From Methanothrix thermoacetophila PT (GTDB taxonomy: Archaea; Halobacteriota; Methanosarcinia; Methanotrichales; Methanotrichaceae): a stretch of 64,000 nt of DNA. Under the pieces are notes generated by a model. That model was not told the origin of the DNA. It saw nothing but the letters and a program-made list of their open reading frames with translations, and searched no databases. Location of the stretch: contig NC_008553.1 in assembly GCF_000014945.1 (NCBI RefSeq), forward strand, positions 1,426,001 through 1,490,000, in the 5' to 3' direction. The stretch's first letter is position 1, and every line of letters starts with the position of its first letter. The position numbers and the translations under genes were made by a program. Below, in pieces: positions 43,506 through 53,057 of this stretch.

Positions 43506-44237
43506 ATGAAGCTCAGGGTGGTGCTCGTAGAGCCCAGGTACGAAGGAAACGTGGGCGCGGTGGCGAGGTCGATGAAGAACTTCGGCTTCAACGACCTGGT
43601 TCTCGTCAGGCCCTGTGATATCGGCTCGTTTGGCATGGCAATGGCAGCGCATGCGAAGGACATACTCCAATCCGCTAAAAGTGTTGACCGTCTGGAGGAC
43701 GCCCTGGAGGGTGTGAATCTCATTGTGGGCACCACCGGAAAGCGTCTCTCCAGAGACCATCACCATCTCAGGCTTCACCTCCGCGTCCCATTTCTCACAC
43801 CATCAGAGCTCGCGGAGCGGTTGAGGGATAAGGACGGGACCGTAGCCCTCCTCCTGGGAAGAGAGGACTGGGGACTGACAAACGACGAGCTGATGGCCTG
43901 TGATGTGCTTGTGTCTATTCCCACAAGCGATGAGTATCCCGTTATGAATCTATCGCATGCAGCGACCGTGCTCCTCTACGAGCTGGGCCAGGTCGACTCC
44001 ACACTCGAGATCAGACTGGCTGGCAGAGATATGCTGGAGAGGATATACGAGAGCACAGACCACCTCCTCAGGATCATAAACTATCCGGAGCACAAGATCC
44101 GCTACGTGGTGCTGATGCTCCGCCGCATTTTCGGACGGGCGGAGCTGACGGAGCGTGAGGCGAACACCCTGCTTGGCGTGATAAAGAAGGCGATATGGAA
44201 GGTCGAGGGAGAGGAGGACCAGGCGCCCTCAGAATGA
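43506..44237 (+). CDS. trmJ: tRNA 2'-O-methyltransferase TrmJ (SPOUT)
   Basis: This methylates the 2'-OH of nucleotide 32 in tRNAs, with SAM as donor. The 243 residues have the SpoU signature EPRYEGNVGAVARSMKNFGF, the ALLLGREDWGLTNDEL motif and the knot motif IPTSDEYPVMNLSHAATVLLYEL. The C-terminal 80 residues form the archaeal TrmJ helical extension. Archaeal TrmJ acts mainly on C32. Confidence 0.92.
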   Translation: MKLRVVLVEPRYEGNVGAVARSMKNFGFNDLVLVRPCDIGSFGMAMAAHAKDILQSAKSVDRLEDALEGVNLIVGTTGKRLSRDHHHLRLHLRVPFLTPSELAERLRDKDGTVALLLGREDWGLTNDELMACDVLVSIPTSDEYPVMNLSHAATVLLYELGQVDSTLEIRLAGRDMLERIYESTDHLLRIINYPEHKIRYVVLMLRRIFGRAELTEREANTLLGVIKKAIWKVEGEEDQAPSE

Positions 44238-44296
44238 GACAGGAAAGCCCATTCAGCGGTTCATTCGGATGCTTTGAGAATGGATGCGGCCTCAAA

Positions 44297-47200
44297 CTAT
44301 GCGCCTCCGAGCACGATATCGTCTGCGAAATCCACCCTGTACGTCAGACCGGCGCGGAGCGCCTCGAGCAGGCACTCGACTGTTTTTATTGCGGAGAGAT
44401 CTGAGAGGTTCGCCCTCTCCCTGAGGATATCCTGGAGGCTGCTGACTATGTTCCTGGTCAGCTCTGTTAGCAGTCTCTTAGAGACACCATCTGACTGCGC
44501 TATGTTCAGCGCCTCAAGGTATGTGCTCACAGCTGCGTCTGTTCTCGAAGTCGCCAGCTCGCAGCCGGCGATAACCTCCAGCGCCTTGACCTGCAGGTCC
44601 CTATAGCCGAGCCTTCTGGCCTGTCGCTCTAAGAGGAGGGCAGTCTCCTCTGCCCTGGAGTGATCCTTCCTGTTGAAGTACAGGGTCGCCATGAGCGCAT
44701 ACGTAGAGAGGAGATCGTACATGGAGTTGATCGATTTGAAGAGCGTCAGGGCCTTCTGGAGGTGCTCCTCTGCTTCATCGTAATCGCCGGCGTTCAGAGA
44801 TGCCGCACCGAGACTGCGAAGCGCCACACCCTCATCCCTCGTGAGCCCCATCTTTCTAGCAAGAGCAAGAGCCTTCTGGTAGCTGCTCCTGGCCTCGAAG
44901 GGGGCCTGCGACAGGTAAAAGTCACCCCACTCGATGTAAAGTCTGATCTTCATGGAATCATAACCGGTCTTCAGTATGAGCGTCTCCGCCTCGGAGAGGT
45001 AGAAGCGCGCCTCGCTCATCTCCCCTCTGTTCAGCTTCACCCTGGCCATCGCGAGATATGCCTCGCAGAGATCCGGGATCGCGCCTATGCTCTCAAACGT
45101 GGTGATCGCGGATAGTATATCCTCCTCAGGATCAGCTCCCCTGATCTCCTTCAAAAGCCCCAAGTTGAGACGCGACATGCTGTAGCATGGCGATGCCTTC
45201 AGCGCTCTGAACTCGCTCATGCTCCTCGAGAGGAGGTCCTCGGCGATCGACCACTCACCCCGATCCCTGTAGATCAGAGCCATGTTGAACATCGTCTCCG
45301 CAGCGCTGTACCTGTCGCCGGTGCGCTCGAAGAGCTCCAGGCTCTTCTGGTAATGATCCAGCGCCTCCTCCCAGCGGAAGATGTCAGCATATGCATTTGC
45401 CAGTATCCCGTGCATCTCCGCAGCCATCTCAACATCACCTGCCCTCTCGATCTCCTCAAGCTTTTTGAGATACCCATCGATATCTACAGATGCCTCTCCG
45501 CGGCATGATCTCACCATATCTATGTTCGCCCGGAACTCCGTGGCTGCCTCGTGATCGCCTGCACGCATCGCGCACTCTGCTGCCAGCCTGAAGTGATCGA
45601 CTGCAAGCGACCACTCGCCCCTCCTGTGGTACAGGAGCCCGAGGTTGTTCAGAACCATCGCGGATGCCCCCGAATCCTCAAGCCCCTCGAAGATCTCGAG
45701 GCTCTTGTGGTAGAGCTCTATCGCCCTCTCCCACTCCCCTCTCCTGTAGTGTATGCTCGCAATGTTGCTCAGCGTTGCTCCATAACTATGCATGTCCCCG
45801 ACCCGCTGGAAGTGCTCCATCGCCTTCGAGTACAGGTTCAAAGCTCGGTCCCACTCACCCCTCCTGTAAAGCACATTTGCCATGTTGTTTGTGGTGACCG
45901 CTGTGCTGTAGCCGTCGCCGAGCCTCTCGAATATCTCAAGGCTCTCACTGTAGTGCTCAAGGGCATCATCCCAGTGCCCCTGCTCCGCCAGGAGGTTGCC
46001 GATTGTGCTCAGAACCGCTGCAACACCGAGAGAATCTCCCATCCCCCTGAACCTCTCAAGCACCTTCCTGTACTCTGCAAGAGCCTCCTGCCACATGCCC
46101 TTTCTCTCATAAACAGATGCGATGCTTCCAAGCACCCTCAGGGCCTCTGGCGTATCAAGCCTGAGATCGACACACCTCTTAAAACAGTCCAGCGCATCGT
46201 CCCAAAGGCCACGCTCCAGCGCGATGCTGCCGAGGCCCATGAGAGCATAGGCCGCACCCCTCTCATCTCCAATGCTCTGGAAGGCTTCCAGGCTGGCCCT
46301 GTAGCACTTCTCCGCGCTCTCAGCATCCCCGATCCTCTGGTAGAGCCCCCCAAGATTCCATGATATCTTCGCGATGCTTGCATCTCCACCATCGAGCTCC
46401 ATGCTCATCCTGTAGCTCTTTATCGCCTGCAGAATATCCCCCTTCTCCTCGTACACGTTCCCGAGGTTGTTCATAACCGCAGCCATGCCCCTGCGATCGC
46501 CGATCGCCTCGAACGTCTCCAGAGCATCCTGATAATGGGTTATGGCATCATCCCAGCGCCTCTGGATCTCGTAAAGGGTCGCGAGGTTGATGTGGGTGTT
46601 CGCGGCGCCGTGGACATCCCCGAGCTGCTCCTTCAGCTCCAGGCAGCGCATGTAGTTTCTCTCAGCAGCCTCGATCTCGCCCATGTGCTGGTAGACGAGC
46701 CCCATGTTGTTCAGTGTCTTCGACGCGCCCTGCATATCGCCAAGCCGCTCCTGGATCTGAAGAGCATCGTGATAGATATCCAGCGCCTTCTCCAGATCCC
46801 CCATCATCTGGTACACGCTCGCTATGTTTGATGTGCATGCTGCAGCACCCCTGAGATCTCCCATCTCACGCAGGAGCTCGGCACCCCTCTCATAGTGCTC
46901 TACAGCGCCATCCCAATCGCCAAGGTCTGAGAGCATGTGACCCATGCCTGTGTGCGATGCAGCCATGCCGTCCCTCTCCCCGAGGGCCTCGCTGAGCTCG
47001 AGAGACTTCATGAAATAATTCTGCGCCATCTCATAATCTCTCAATCTGTAGCATGCAGTCCCCATCTCTCTTAGAGCCCTTGCGAGATCCTGTGACTGCT
47101 CAGACTGCAGGATATCAAGAGCCTCGCGATAGCGCTCGACAGCTCCCCTCCACTCGCCCATGGACCCGTAGAGCCTGGCGAGGCTCAGCAGTGTGTTCGC

Positions 47201-48103
47201 CACGCTCTCGCGATCTGATACCTCTCGAAAGCCCTCCAGCGCCTTCAGGTAGCACTCCTCCGCGCTGGAAAACCTCCCCTCGATCGCATGCAGATCTCCC
47301 AGAAGAAGTGCAGTCCTCGATGCTCCCTCTATCTCATGGCAGTGCTCGTACCTGTGCATGGCCATATCGAAAAGGTCCTCAGCTCTCCTGGATTCGCCTC
47401 TGAGCTGAGATATGCGACCCAGCATCTCCAGAGACCTGCACACGAACGGAATCTCCCCCAGCCGCTCGAACTCCTCAAGGCACGTCCTGTAGAGCTCCTC
47501 AGCAGATGATAAATCCCCCATCTCCCTCCGGATCTCGGCCTCCTCCATGATCGCCCTCGCGACGGAGCTTCTGTCTCCTGATGATCTGAGGAGATATATC
47601 GCATCAGAGCTGCACTGCAGTGCATCATCCCACCGTCTTGCCTCTCTGTATGCCATGGAGAGGTTTATGAGGATACCAGCGCGCTCAGGATCCCCGCTTT
47701 CCAGTCGCGAGAGCGCATCTCTGTAGAGAGAGATCGCCCGATCCAAGTCCTCCACATTTGCATAAATTGACCCAAGTCTTGAAAGAACCTTAACCGCATC
47801 TGCTCCTGATGCACGCTCCAAAGCCCTTGAAAGATGGCTCACCGCCCGTTCGAGCGAACCGAGCTGCTGCGAGATCATGCCCAGCGAAAACCAGAGGCTA
47901 TGATCTCTGGATGCTGAATTCTGCTCCGCGATCTCATCTAGATGTGATAACGCCCCGGCGCGATTCGAGGCGAGCACAGCTCTTGCCAGCGATGATATGG
48001 TCCCGTGGGTCTCCAGCGCGATCCTCTCGATCACCCTGTCATCTTTAATAACACCATCCAGGAAACCTGCGATGGTGCGCAAGGCTTCAGCCCCATCTAC
48101 CAC
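44297..48103 (-). CDS. Giant tetratricopeptide-repeat protein
   Basis: The 1268 residues are nearly all TPR units of about 40 residues (around thirty by eye), of the kinesin-light-chain/LGN type with the recurring pattern A-x3-Y-x2-A/S-L-E-x-F/L...GD...A-x5-N/L-G-x2-Y. No enzymatic, membrane or signal segment is seen, so it should be a cytoplasmic scaffold. The start is GTG at 48103, after GGAGGT at the right distance. A promoter at about 48212-48221 gives an 85-base leader. Repeat units differ, so it is not a recent tandem expansion. Ligands are unknown. Confidence 0.93.
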   Translation of the reverse strand: MVDGAEALRTIAGFLDGVIKDDRVIERIALETHGTISSLARAVLASNRAGALSHLDEIAEQNSASRDHSLWFSLGMISQQLGSLERAVSHLSRALERASGADAVKVLSRLGSIYANVEDLDRAISLYRDALSRLESGDPERAGILINLSMAYREARRWDDALQCSSDAIYLLRSSGDRSSVARAIMEEAEIRREMGDLSSAEELYRTCLEEFERLGEIPFVCRSLEMLGRISQLRGESRRAEDLFDMAMHRYEHCHEIEGASRTALLLGDLHAIEGRFSSAEECYLKALEGFREVSDRESVANTLLSLARLYGSMGEWRGAVERYREALDILQSEQSQDLARALREMGTACYRLRDYEMAQNYFMKSLELSEALGERDGMAASHTGMGHMLSDLGDWDGAVEHYERGAELLREMGDLRGAAACTSNIASVYQMMGDLEKALDIYHDALQIQERLGDMQGASKTLNNMGLVYQHMGEIEAAERNYMRCLELKEQLGDVHGAANTHINLATLYEIQRRWDDAITHYQDALETFEAIGDRRGMAAVMNNLGNVYEEKGDILQAIKSYRMSMELDGGDASIAKISWNLGGLYQRIGDAESAEKCYRASLEAFQSIGDERGAAYALMGLGSIALERGLWDDALDCFKRCVDLRLDTPEALRVLGSIASVYERKGMWQEALAEYRKVLERFRGMGDSLGVAAVLSTIGNLLAEQGHWDDALEHYSESLEIFERLGDGYSTAVTTNNMANVLYRRGEWDRALNLYSKAMEHFQRVGDMHSYGATLSNIASIHYRRGEWERAIELYHKSLEIFEGLEDSGASAMVLNNLGLLYHRRGEWSLAVDHFRLAAECAMRAGDHEAATEFRANIDMVRSCRGEASVDIDGYLKKLEEIERAGDVEMAAEMHGILANAYADIFRWEEALDHYQKSLELFERTGDRYSAAETMFNMALIYRDRGEWSIAEDLLSRSMSEFRALKASPCYSMSRLNLGLLKEIRGADPEEDILSAITTFESIGAIPDLCEAYLAMARVKLNRGEMSEARFYLSEAETLILKTGYDSMKIRLYIEWGDFYLSQAPFEARSSYQKALALARKMGLTRDEGVALRSLGAASLNAGDYDEAEEHLQKALTLFKSINSMYDLLSTYALMATLYFNRKDHSRAEETALLLERQARRLGYRDLQVKALEVIAGCELATSRTDAAVSTYLEALNIAQSDGVSKRLLTELTRNIVSSLQDILRERANLSDLSAIKTVECLLEALRAGLTYRVDFADDIVLGGA

Positions 48104-48108
48104 GTAAT

Positions 48109-48115
48109 ACCTCCT
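48109..48115 (-). promoter_or_regulatory. Strong Shine-Dalgarno site deciding the GTG start of the TPR gene
   Basis: AGGAGGT on the minus strand, five bases before the GTG at 48103. Confidence 0.75.
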
Positions 48116-48211
48116 TTACACAAAGAAACATGATCATGAATAAGATCAATCCCCACTTTGCGGATCTCCCCACATATCCGCTCAGATATTCTCACTGTAG
48201 TAAATCTTCTC

Positions 48212-48221
48212 CTTTATAAAA
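48212..48221 (-). promoter_or_regulatory. TATA box of the TPR protein gene
   Basis: TTTTATAAAG on the minus strand, followed by the start codon about 110 bases on. The gap 48104-48339 holds no gene. Confidence 0.5.
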
Positions 48222-48339
48222 TCTACGTTTTTTGAAGTGCGTTCTATTTCAGGGTTTCTGAGTTGATCGAAACGCCTCAAAATTCTAAAAAAGATAGATG
48301 AAAATACATATGCGATGCATCCATAGATCAGGCAACCGA

Positions 48340-48972
48340 TCACCTGGTTCGGGGTCCACCGGGCATGGTTCTGTACACCACCATATCAGGCTTGATGGAT
48401 CCCGATGCGATGAGCTCCTTTGTCTCGCGGGTGATAGCGTTCATGCGTCTTGAGAAGATCTCCACCGCCAGCTCCCGTATTTTTCTCGTATCAGCATAAT
48501 CCCCCTTTCCGATACCGGGGCAGCCTGGATTGTAATCTATGCTGAGAACCACATCCCCCGCGATCTCACGCTCAGATATGCGAAAGGGAAAGAGCCTGCA
48601 CGCCCTGGGCCTGTGCGGGTATATCCTGCAGCCATTGTCGTAAAAGACGCAGGTCGTATCCGGCTTGGATTTAAGTACAGGTATATCCAGCACAACCTTC
48701 AGACCGTCATCCGAGACCCTGACGGTCCTCCCGTTGTAGGGATACAGAGTATCGACAAACTCATCCGGCCTGAGACCATAAACTCTCGATATTCTGGTGA
48801 CCTCATCCTCATTCAGATGTATGAGGTTCGAGCGCTCGACGAACCTCTGCACAAGCTCCGGCGGTATCAAATCCGGAAACTCTGATGGCCTGCGGTGGTG
48901 GCAGCACGCGCCGCAGCGCTGACATTTGAAGCGAACCCTGTCAAATGATAGAGAGATATAAACTTTAGGCAA
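48340..48972 (-). CDS. YkgJ-family cysteine-cluster protein
   Basis: The 210 residues carry the pattern FKCQRCGACCHHRRP near residue 15, then CVFYDNGCRIYPHRPRACRLFPF about residues 108-131 and a later CPGIG. These cysteines chelate iron or zinc in the Fe-S-binding YkgJ (UPF0153) family, whose role is unknown. It is a separate unit between the TPR gene and the mtr operon, with only 46 bases to the mtrH stop. Confidence 0.88.
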   Translation of the reverse strand: MPKVYISLSFDRVRFKCQRCGACCHHRRPSEFPDLIPPELVQRFVERSNLIHLNEDEVTRISRVYGLRPDEFVDTLYPYNGRTVRVSDDGLKVVLDIPVLKSKPDTTCVFYDNGCRIYPHRPRACRLFPFRISEREIAGDVVLSIDYNPGCPGIGKGDYADTRKIRELAVEIFSRRMNAITRETKELIASGSIKPDMVVYRTMPGGPRTR

Positions 48973-48990
48973 AAACAGAACTCCTGAAAT

Positions 48991-49020
48991 GAAAATAAAA
49001 GCAGGGCGGAGTCTCGCCCT
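48991..49020 (-). terminator. Terminator of the mtr operon
   Basis: On the minus strand AGGGCG and CGCCCT pair around a six-base loop, overlapping the mtrH stop codon, and are followed by GCTTTTATTTTC. Confidence 0.7.
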
Positions 49021-49954
49021 ACAGGGTCTTCTTTATTGGATGGTTCGGATCCAGCACCTCGAGGCCGAGCTCCTGGATCGACTCAGCCTTCATGATGTCG
49101 ACCATCGCCGCAGCCGGGAAGATCATCGGAGCGTTCTCGATCGGACCATATAGGTAGAAGTCAGCACCCACGATTCCGGCCACGAGGTTCGAGCCGATAT
49201 CAACAGGTGCGAACGCCTCCTTGTGAGTCTTCTTCCACTTCTTCATCCAGTCCCATGCGGACGCAGCGTTGTGGAAGCCTCCGCCGACCGGCAGGCCCAG
49301 CATCGCCTTGACAGCGATGCATGCTCTGTATGTCGCTCCTGAGCCAGCTCCCAGCGGCATCGCCGCTGTGTCTATGAGAATCCTCGTTATGCCGCAGTCC
49401 TTCGCGTACTCGAGCATCCCCTTCTTGGCGCCGCCCGCCGCCTTTGTGAGTATGTCCATCTTGCCCTTAGTGCCCTTCTCCATGGCGTTGAACGCCAGGA
49501 CTATCGCGGCATCCAGATCGCTCTCCTTCAGCGCCTGCAGCTCCTCATCTGTTATTGAGGCGTTGATTGAGTTGTGTATCGCCCTGTCCGCTACACCGAT
49601 CTCTGTGGCGTATTTGACTCCGAAGGCACGCACCTCTGGAGCAGAGGAATCGATGAGGAAGGGGTAGTCGGAGATCTCCACGAACCAGTCGATCTCCTTC
49701 TGCATAGCCTCGTTCGTCTCTGCCACGATCTGGTTCATGCAGGTGTTCCCTGTGATCTCACTCATCTCAACCTGCTGGTTCCAGAGTTTCTCAGCAGCGT
49801 TCTTATCGAATACTCCATGCTCCGGATCGGATACTATCTTGTGCCTGGCATAGAACATAGTGCCGATGCAGCAAGTTGGGTACTCGCCAGGCTGGCCTCC
49901 GATCTTGAACTTGCCGAAGTCGAAGACCTCCTGCTTTCTATCGAACCTGAACAT
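49019..49954 (-). CDS. mtrH: Tetrahydromethanopterin S-methyltransferase subunit H
   Basis: This transfers the methyl group from methyl-tetrahydromethanopterin (or sarcinapterin) to the corrinoid on MtrA. In aceticlastic methanogens it does so after acetate cleavage. The 311-residue TIM-barrel protein has the typical start KQEVFDFGKFKIGGQPGEYPT and the conserved ADFYLYGPIENA. It is the last gene of the eight-gene operon and abuts mtrG without a gap. Confidence 0.97.
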   Translation of the reverse strand: MFRFDRKQEVFDFGKFKIGGQPGEYPTCCIGTMFYARHKIVSDPEHGVFDKNAAEKLWNQQVEMSEITGNTCMNQIVAETNEAMQKEIDWFVEISDYPFLIDSSAPEVRAFGVKYATEIGVADRAIHNSINASITDEELQALKESDLDAAIVLAFNAMEKGTKGKMDILTKAAGGAKKGMLEYAKDCGITRILIDTAAMPLGAGSGATYRACIAVKAMLGLPVGGGFHNAASAWDWMKKWKKTHKEAFAPVDIGSNLVAGIVGADFYLYGPIENAPMIFPAAAMVDIMKAESIQELGLEVLDPNHPIKKTL

Positions 49955-50209
49955 TCAAATCACCTTAGCCCAGTTGCCGGCATACATGAACAGTATGTAC
50001 GCCAATATTATTATCAGTCCAGCACACACTCCGTAGGCAACACCCAGATCCCTGCCCACGGACTTTCCGGCTCTCATGAACTTCTCAGCCGAGTAGAACT
50101 CTATCTTCTCCTCGATCTTATCGAGACGCGCCATTATCTCCCTGTACTGGTCACGATCGACCACAGCAACAGGGACGACTGGCTTTGTATCCTTCGCCTC
50201 ATCTGCCAC
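49955..50209 (-). CDS. mtrG: Tetrahydromethanopterin S-methyltransferase subunit G
   Basis: This small subunit has 84 residues: a cytoplasmic helical part (YREIMARLDKIEEKIEF) and one C-terminal membrane span (VCAGLIIILAYILFMY). It belongs to the sodium-pumping methyltransferase complex. It starts three bases after the mtrF stop. Confidence 0.95.
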   Translation of the reverse strand: MADEAKDTKPVVPVAVVDRDQYREIMARLDKIEEKIEFYSAEKFMRAGKSVGRDLGVAYGVCAGLIIILAYILFMYAGNWAKVI

Positions 50210-50212
50210 GAC

Positions 50213-50440
50213 TCACACCCCCATCAGCAGGAAGGGGCCCAGTACCATGGCCACAGCGAGGAAGAAGCCGATCGCAAACCCCTGCGGGGCCGCCGCGATG
50301 ACGCCAGAGCTCAGCTTCGTCTCCCTGGCCAGCAGCTGCGCCTTGTACTTTATGTCGTCCACGATCTGATCGAAGAGGGGCATCGCGGGCTCTATAACAG
50401 CCGGAGTTCCCTGTCCGTAAACTATCTCATCACCTGCCAT
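50213..50440 (-). CDS. mtrF: Tetrahydromethanopterin S-methyltransferase subunit F
   Basis: The 75 residues have an N-terminal soluble part with FDQIVDDIKYKAQLLARETK and one C-terminal membrane span. This part resembles the C-terminal region of MtrA, as in other methanogens. It lies one base after mtrA. Confidence 0.95.
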   Translation of the reverse strand: MAGDEIVYGQGTPAVIEPAMPLFDQIVDDIKYKAQLLARETKLSSGVIAAAPQGFAIGFFLAVAMVLGPFLLMGV

Positions 50441-50441
50441 C

Positions 50442-51173
50442 TCAGCTCCCCCCTACCATCTTGAGTATGATCCCGAATATGGCCAGGGTCAGGGTCATTC
50501 CAACCGCGATTCCCTCTATCTTGCCCACATAAACTCCAGCCTGGAATTTATTGAGTAGGCCGTTGTTCGTAACAGCCATATCCATGGCCCGTATCCTTGA
50601 ACGAACCTCCACGACCTCCGCAGCCATCGGTCTAAGGCCGGCCTCACCCTCCTCGCCTGCGCCCTCCTTGATCTCGACGATCATCGGCTCGACATCTAAT
50701 GCGCCAGGGTCTTTGGCGACGAGCTCCTTTATCTTCGCGGTGATGGCACCCATATCCTCTGTGTCGATCATGTTGATCGTGGTGATCTGTTGCCTCCACC
50801 GCTCTATCGCCTCAGGCGTCAGGTTCTGGATGAATGGGATCGCACCCTTGGCCCCGACAATTCTGCCCTCCTTGTCTATTCCGCTGGCAGTGAACGCCTC
50901 TATCGCCTGCCCTGTGATGTGCCCCTTGACCTCCATGCCTGTTATGATCAGATACCTGATATTCGGATTGGAGATCACGTTGGCGACCATCTTCTCTATC
51001 CCTATGTTCTCTGTCTTGCATGGCCCGGCCAGAGCTGCACCCGCGGCTACCAGCTCTGCGTTATTGAGGTGGGAGCCGCATGTCACAACCGCAACAGGGC
51101 TCTCGGGATTGCCGACCTCGTACTCGCCGGTTATCACAGGCCAGGGCTCTGCGGGTTTCTTCTTTAGCACCAT
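50442..51173 (-). CDS. mtrA: Tetrahydromethanopterin S-methyltransferase subunit A (corrinoid protein)
   Basis: This carries the cobamide that accepts the methyl group. The 243 residues have the cytoplasmic corrinoid-binding domain with the axial His85 in GMEVKGHITGQAIEA and a C-terminal membrane span near residues 222-240. The order E-D-C-B-A-F-G-H matches the canonical operon. It starts two bases after mtrB. Confidence 0.97.
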   Translation of the reverse strand: MVLKKKPAEPWPVITGEYEVGNPESPVAVVTCGSHLNNAELVAAGAALAGPCKTENIGIEKMVANVISNPNIRYLIITGMEVKGHITGQAIEAFTASGIDKEGRIVGAKGAIPFIQNLTPEAIERWRQQITTINMIDTEDMGAITAKIKELVAKDPGALDVEPMIVEIKEGAGEEGEAGLRPMAAEVVEVRSRIRAMDMAVTNNGLLNKFQAGVYVGKIEGIAVGMTLTLAIFGIILKMVGGS

Positions 51174-51175
51174 AA

Positions 51176-51526
51176 TCAGGCACCTCCCATAGCCTTTCGG
51201 AGCATCTCAAGCTTCGCCGGATCGCTGAAGACCATGCCGATCAGCACGACAAACGAGATCACCAGACCTATGATGAAGCCGACCCAGATGTTGGTGTAAA
51301 GGCCGCCTATGAGAGAGGTCTTTCCCCTGTTCTTGTACGACTCCAGCAGCTCGTTATCCGGGACCAGCTGGTTCACCAGGTCGTCTGCGATCGCATCAAG
51401 CCTGTCAATCCTGTCCATCACCGGATCGAAGGTGTAGAGAACCACATCCTCCCTCTGCTCCGCGACCACCCCTTTAAGCGGATCGAAGAGCAGCCCCAGT
51501 TCTGGAGATATTCTGACATATCCCAT
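51176..51526 (-). CDS. mtrB: Tetrahydromethanopterin S-methyltransferase subunit B
   Basis: The 116 residues have a soluble part and one C-terminal membrane span (WVGFIIGLVISFVVLIGMVF). The family start MGYVRISPELGLLFDPLKGVV is intact. It is placed between mtrC and mtrA. Confidence 0.96.
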   Translation of the reverse strand: MGYVRISPELGLLFDPLKGVVAEQREDVVLYTFDPVMDRIDRLDAIADDLVNQLVPDNELLESYKNRGKTSLIGGLYTNIWVGFIIGLVISFVVLIGMVFSDPAKLEMLRKAMGGA

Positions 51527-51538
51527 CTTTTTGCCTCC

Positions 51539-52375
51539 TCATAGCGCGCTAGGCGGCAGCAGACCTGTTCCAACAACTGCTGCAGCATCTCTCTTGACCA
51601 GCCTGTAGTACCAGACGTAGAAGTAGTACCATGCAGCTGCACCGATTATGATTGTTATGAGCGCTGCAGCGGCGCTGAGCGTTGCCAGTGAACAGAGACC
51701 AACGGCGACGACTGCCAGAGAGCCTACCATCAGCCCGTTCACCAGTGTTCTGTCCTGCTTCTCATCCGGTCCCAGGTTCGCGTTGAACGGATGCAGGATC
51801 GCAAGGCCACCACAGATGAAGACTATCGCAAGATATCCGGTGTTGAACACCTTATCTACCAGGTCTACATATGCCAGCGATCCAGAGATCGCATAGGACC
51901 AGCCGATGATCGCCATCGCGCCCGCGCCTGAGAGGTCTGTAAGCCCCTCCTCCATTATGGGTATGCCGAATCCAAGAACCTTGTTGGCAATTGTCCCAAC
52001 GATGTAGCCGAAGACCATCGCATAGACCAGAGCTATGATGACACCTGCCATCGATACGCCCAGCTGCTGCGCAGTTGAGAACCCGAACGACGCTCCGACT
52101 ATACCCATGCCTAGTGCGAGCATTCCTATCGACGGGACACCGGTACCTATACCATAGCCGCAGACCCTCCGGACTGCATTGGCTCCGGTTACCGCGGCTG
52201 CCACAGCACCCACTGCAGCTAGAACCGAGAATATGTCCGTATCAAGAACACTGTTAAGCACAGCAGCGAGGTATATCCCGACGAGCGCTCCCCCAAGCCC
52301 GTAGATCCTGAGCTTCTCAGCGGGTATCGCTGCAGGTGCAGTTGGTGCGCCTCCCGCTACTGTCATTTCATGCAC
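51539..52375 (-). CDS. mtrC: Tetrahydromethanopterin S-methyltransferase subunit C
   Basis: This is an integral membrane subunit of 278 residues with about seven spans, forming part of the sodium channel module with MtrD and MtrE. The start overlaps mtrD by eight bases. Typical segments are AVTGANAVRRVCGYGIGTG and YVDLVDKVFNTGYLAIVFICG. Confidence 0.96.
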   Translation of the reverse strand: MHEMTVAGGAPTAPAAIPAEKLRIYGLGGALVGIYLAAVLNSVLDTDIFSVLAAVGAVAAAVTGANAVRRVCGYGIGTGVPSIGMLALGMGIVGASFGFSTAQQLGVSMAGVIIALVYAMVFGYIVGTIANKVLGFGIPIMEEGLTDLSGAGAMAIIGWSYAISGSLAYVDLVDKVFNTGYLAIVFICGGLAILHPFNANLGPDEKQDRTLVNGLMVGSLAVVAVGLCSLATLSAAAALITIIIGAAAWYYFYVWYYRLVKRDAAAVVGTGLLPPSAL

Positions 52376-53057
52376 CTCCCGTTATTGTCACGGCCACCAG
52401 TGCCAGAATCAGGGTGGCAACCAGACATGATCTGAACGCCTTTGTCCATCTCTTGAACTTCGGATCGTGGAACCCCTCGATCGTTCCCTGGATGTTCCAG
52501 GAAGCCAGAACGGCGTTCACCAGGAATATGCCGATCGCGAAGAGGGCACTCAGAGATGGGTTATGATTTATCATCATCAGCGGGTAGTAGATCAGAGCAC
52601 CGCCGAGACCGCCCATGAAGCCGCCGATCGTCCCGCTCACAAAGGAGACTGTGGGTATACCCTGCCCGACTGTGCCGGGGGCAACATACGGTGGCTGAGA
52701 GTATCCGGTGATCGGATCGTAATTGACCTTGGCTGATGCGAATGGTGCGCCCACTGCGTAAGCGTATATCCAGCCACCAACCATCATTGTGGCATCTATC
52801 ATTATCATTGCTCCAACGGCTCCTGATGCCAGAATTGGCCAGATGTTATCTGTGACTGACATCATGAGACCTGCGGCCAGCAGGCCAGTGAGGCCGGATC
52901 CAGCAGCAAGCTGAACTGTGCCCGTGCCAACTCCTGTAGCCTGGGCCATTGCCGCAGGCGCGCCGCCGACCGGCACGAAGTGAACACCCACGCCCACAAG
53001 CAGGCCGCCCACGATGATCTCAAGAATGTACACTATGGTCAACGCGTCAAAGTTCAT
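52368..53057 (-). CDS. mtrD: Tetrahydromethanopterin S-methyltransferase subunit D
   Basis: The 229-residue membrane subunit has about six spans and glycine-rich loops (FVPVGGAPAAMAQATGVGTG). It overlaps mtrE by four bases and mtrC by eight. Confidence 0.96.
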   Translation of the reverse strand: MNFDALTIVYILEIIVGGLLVGVGVHFVPVGGAPAAMAQATGVGTGTVQLAAGSGLTGLLAAGLMMSVTDNIWPILASGAVGAMIMIDATMMVGGWIYAYAVGAPFASAKVNYDPITGYSQPPYVAPGTVGQGIPTVSFVSGTIGGFMGGLGGALIYYPLMMINHNPSLSALFAIGIFLVNAVLASWNIQGTIEGFHDPKFKRWTKAFRSCLVATLILALVAVTITGGA

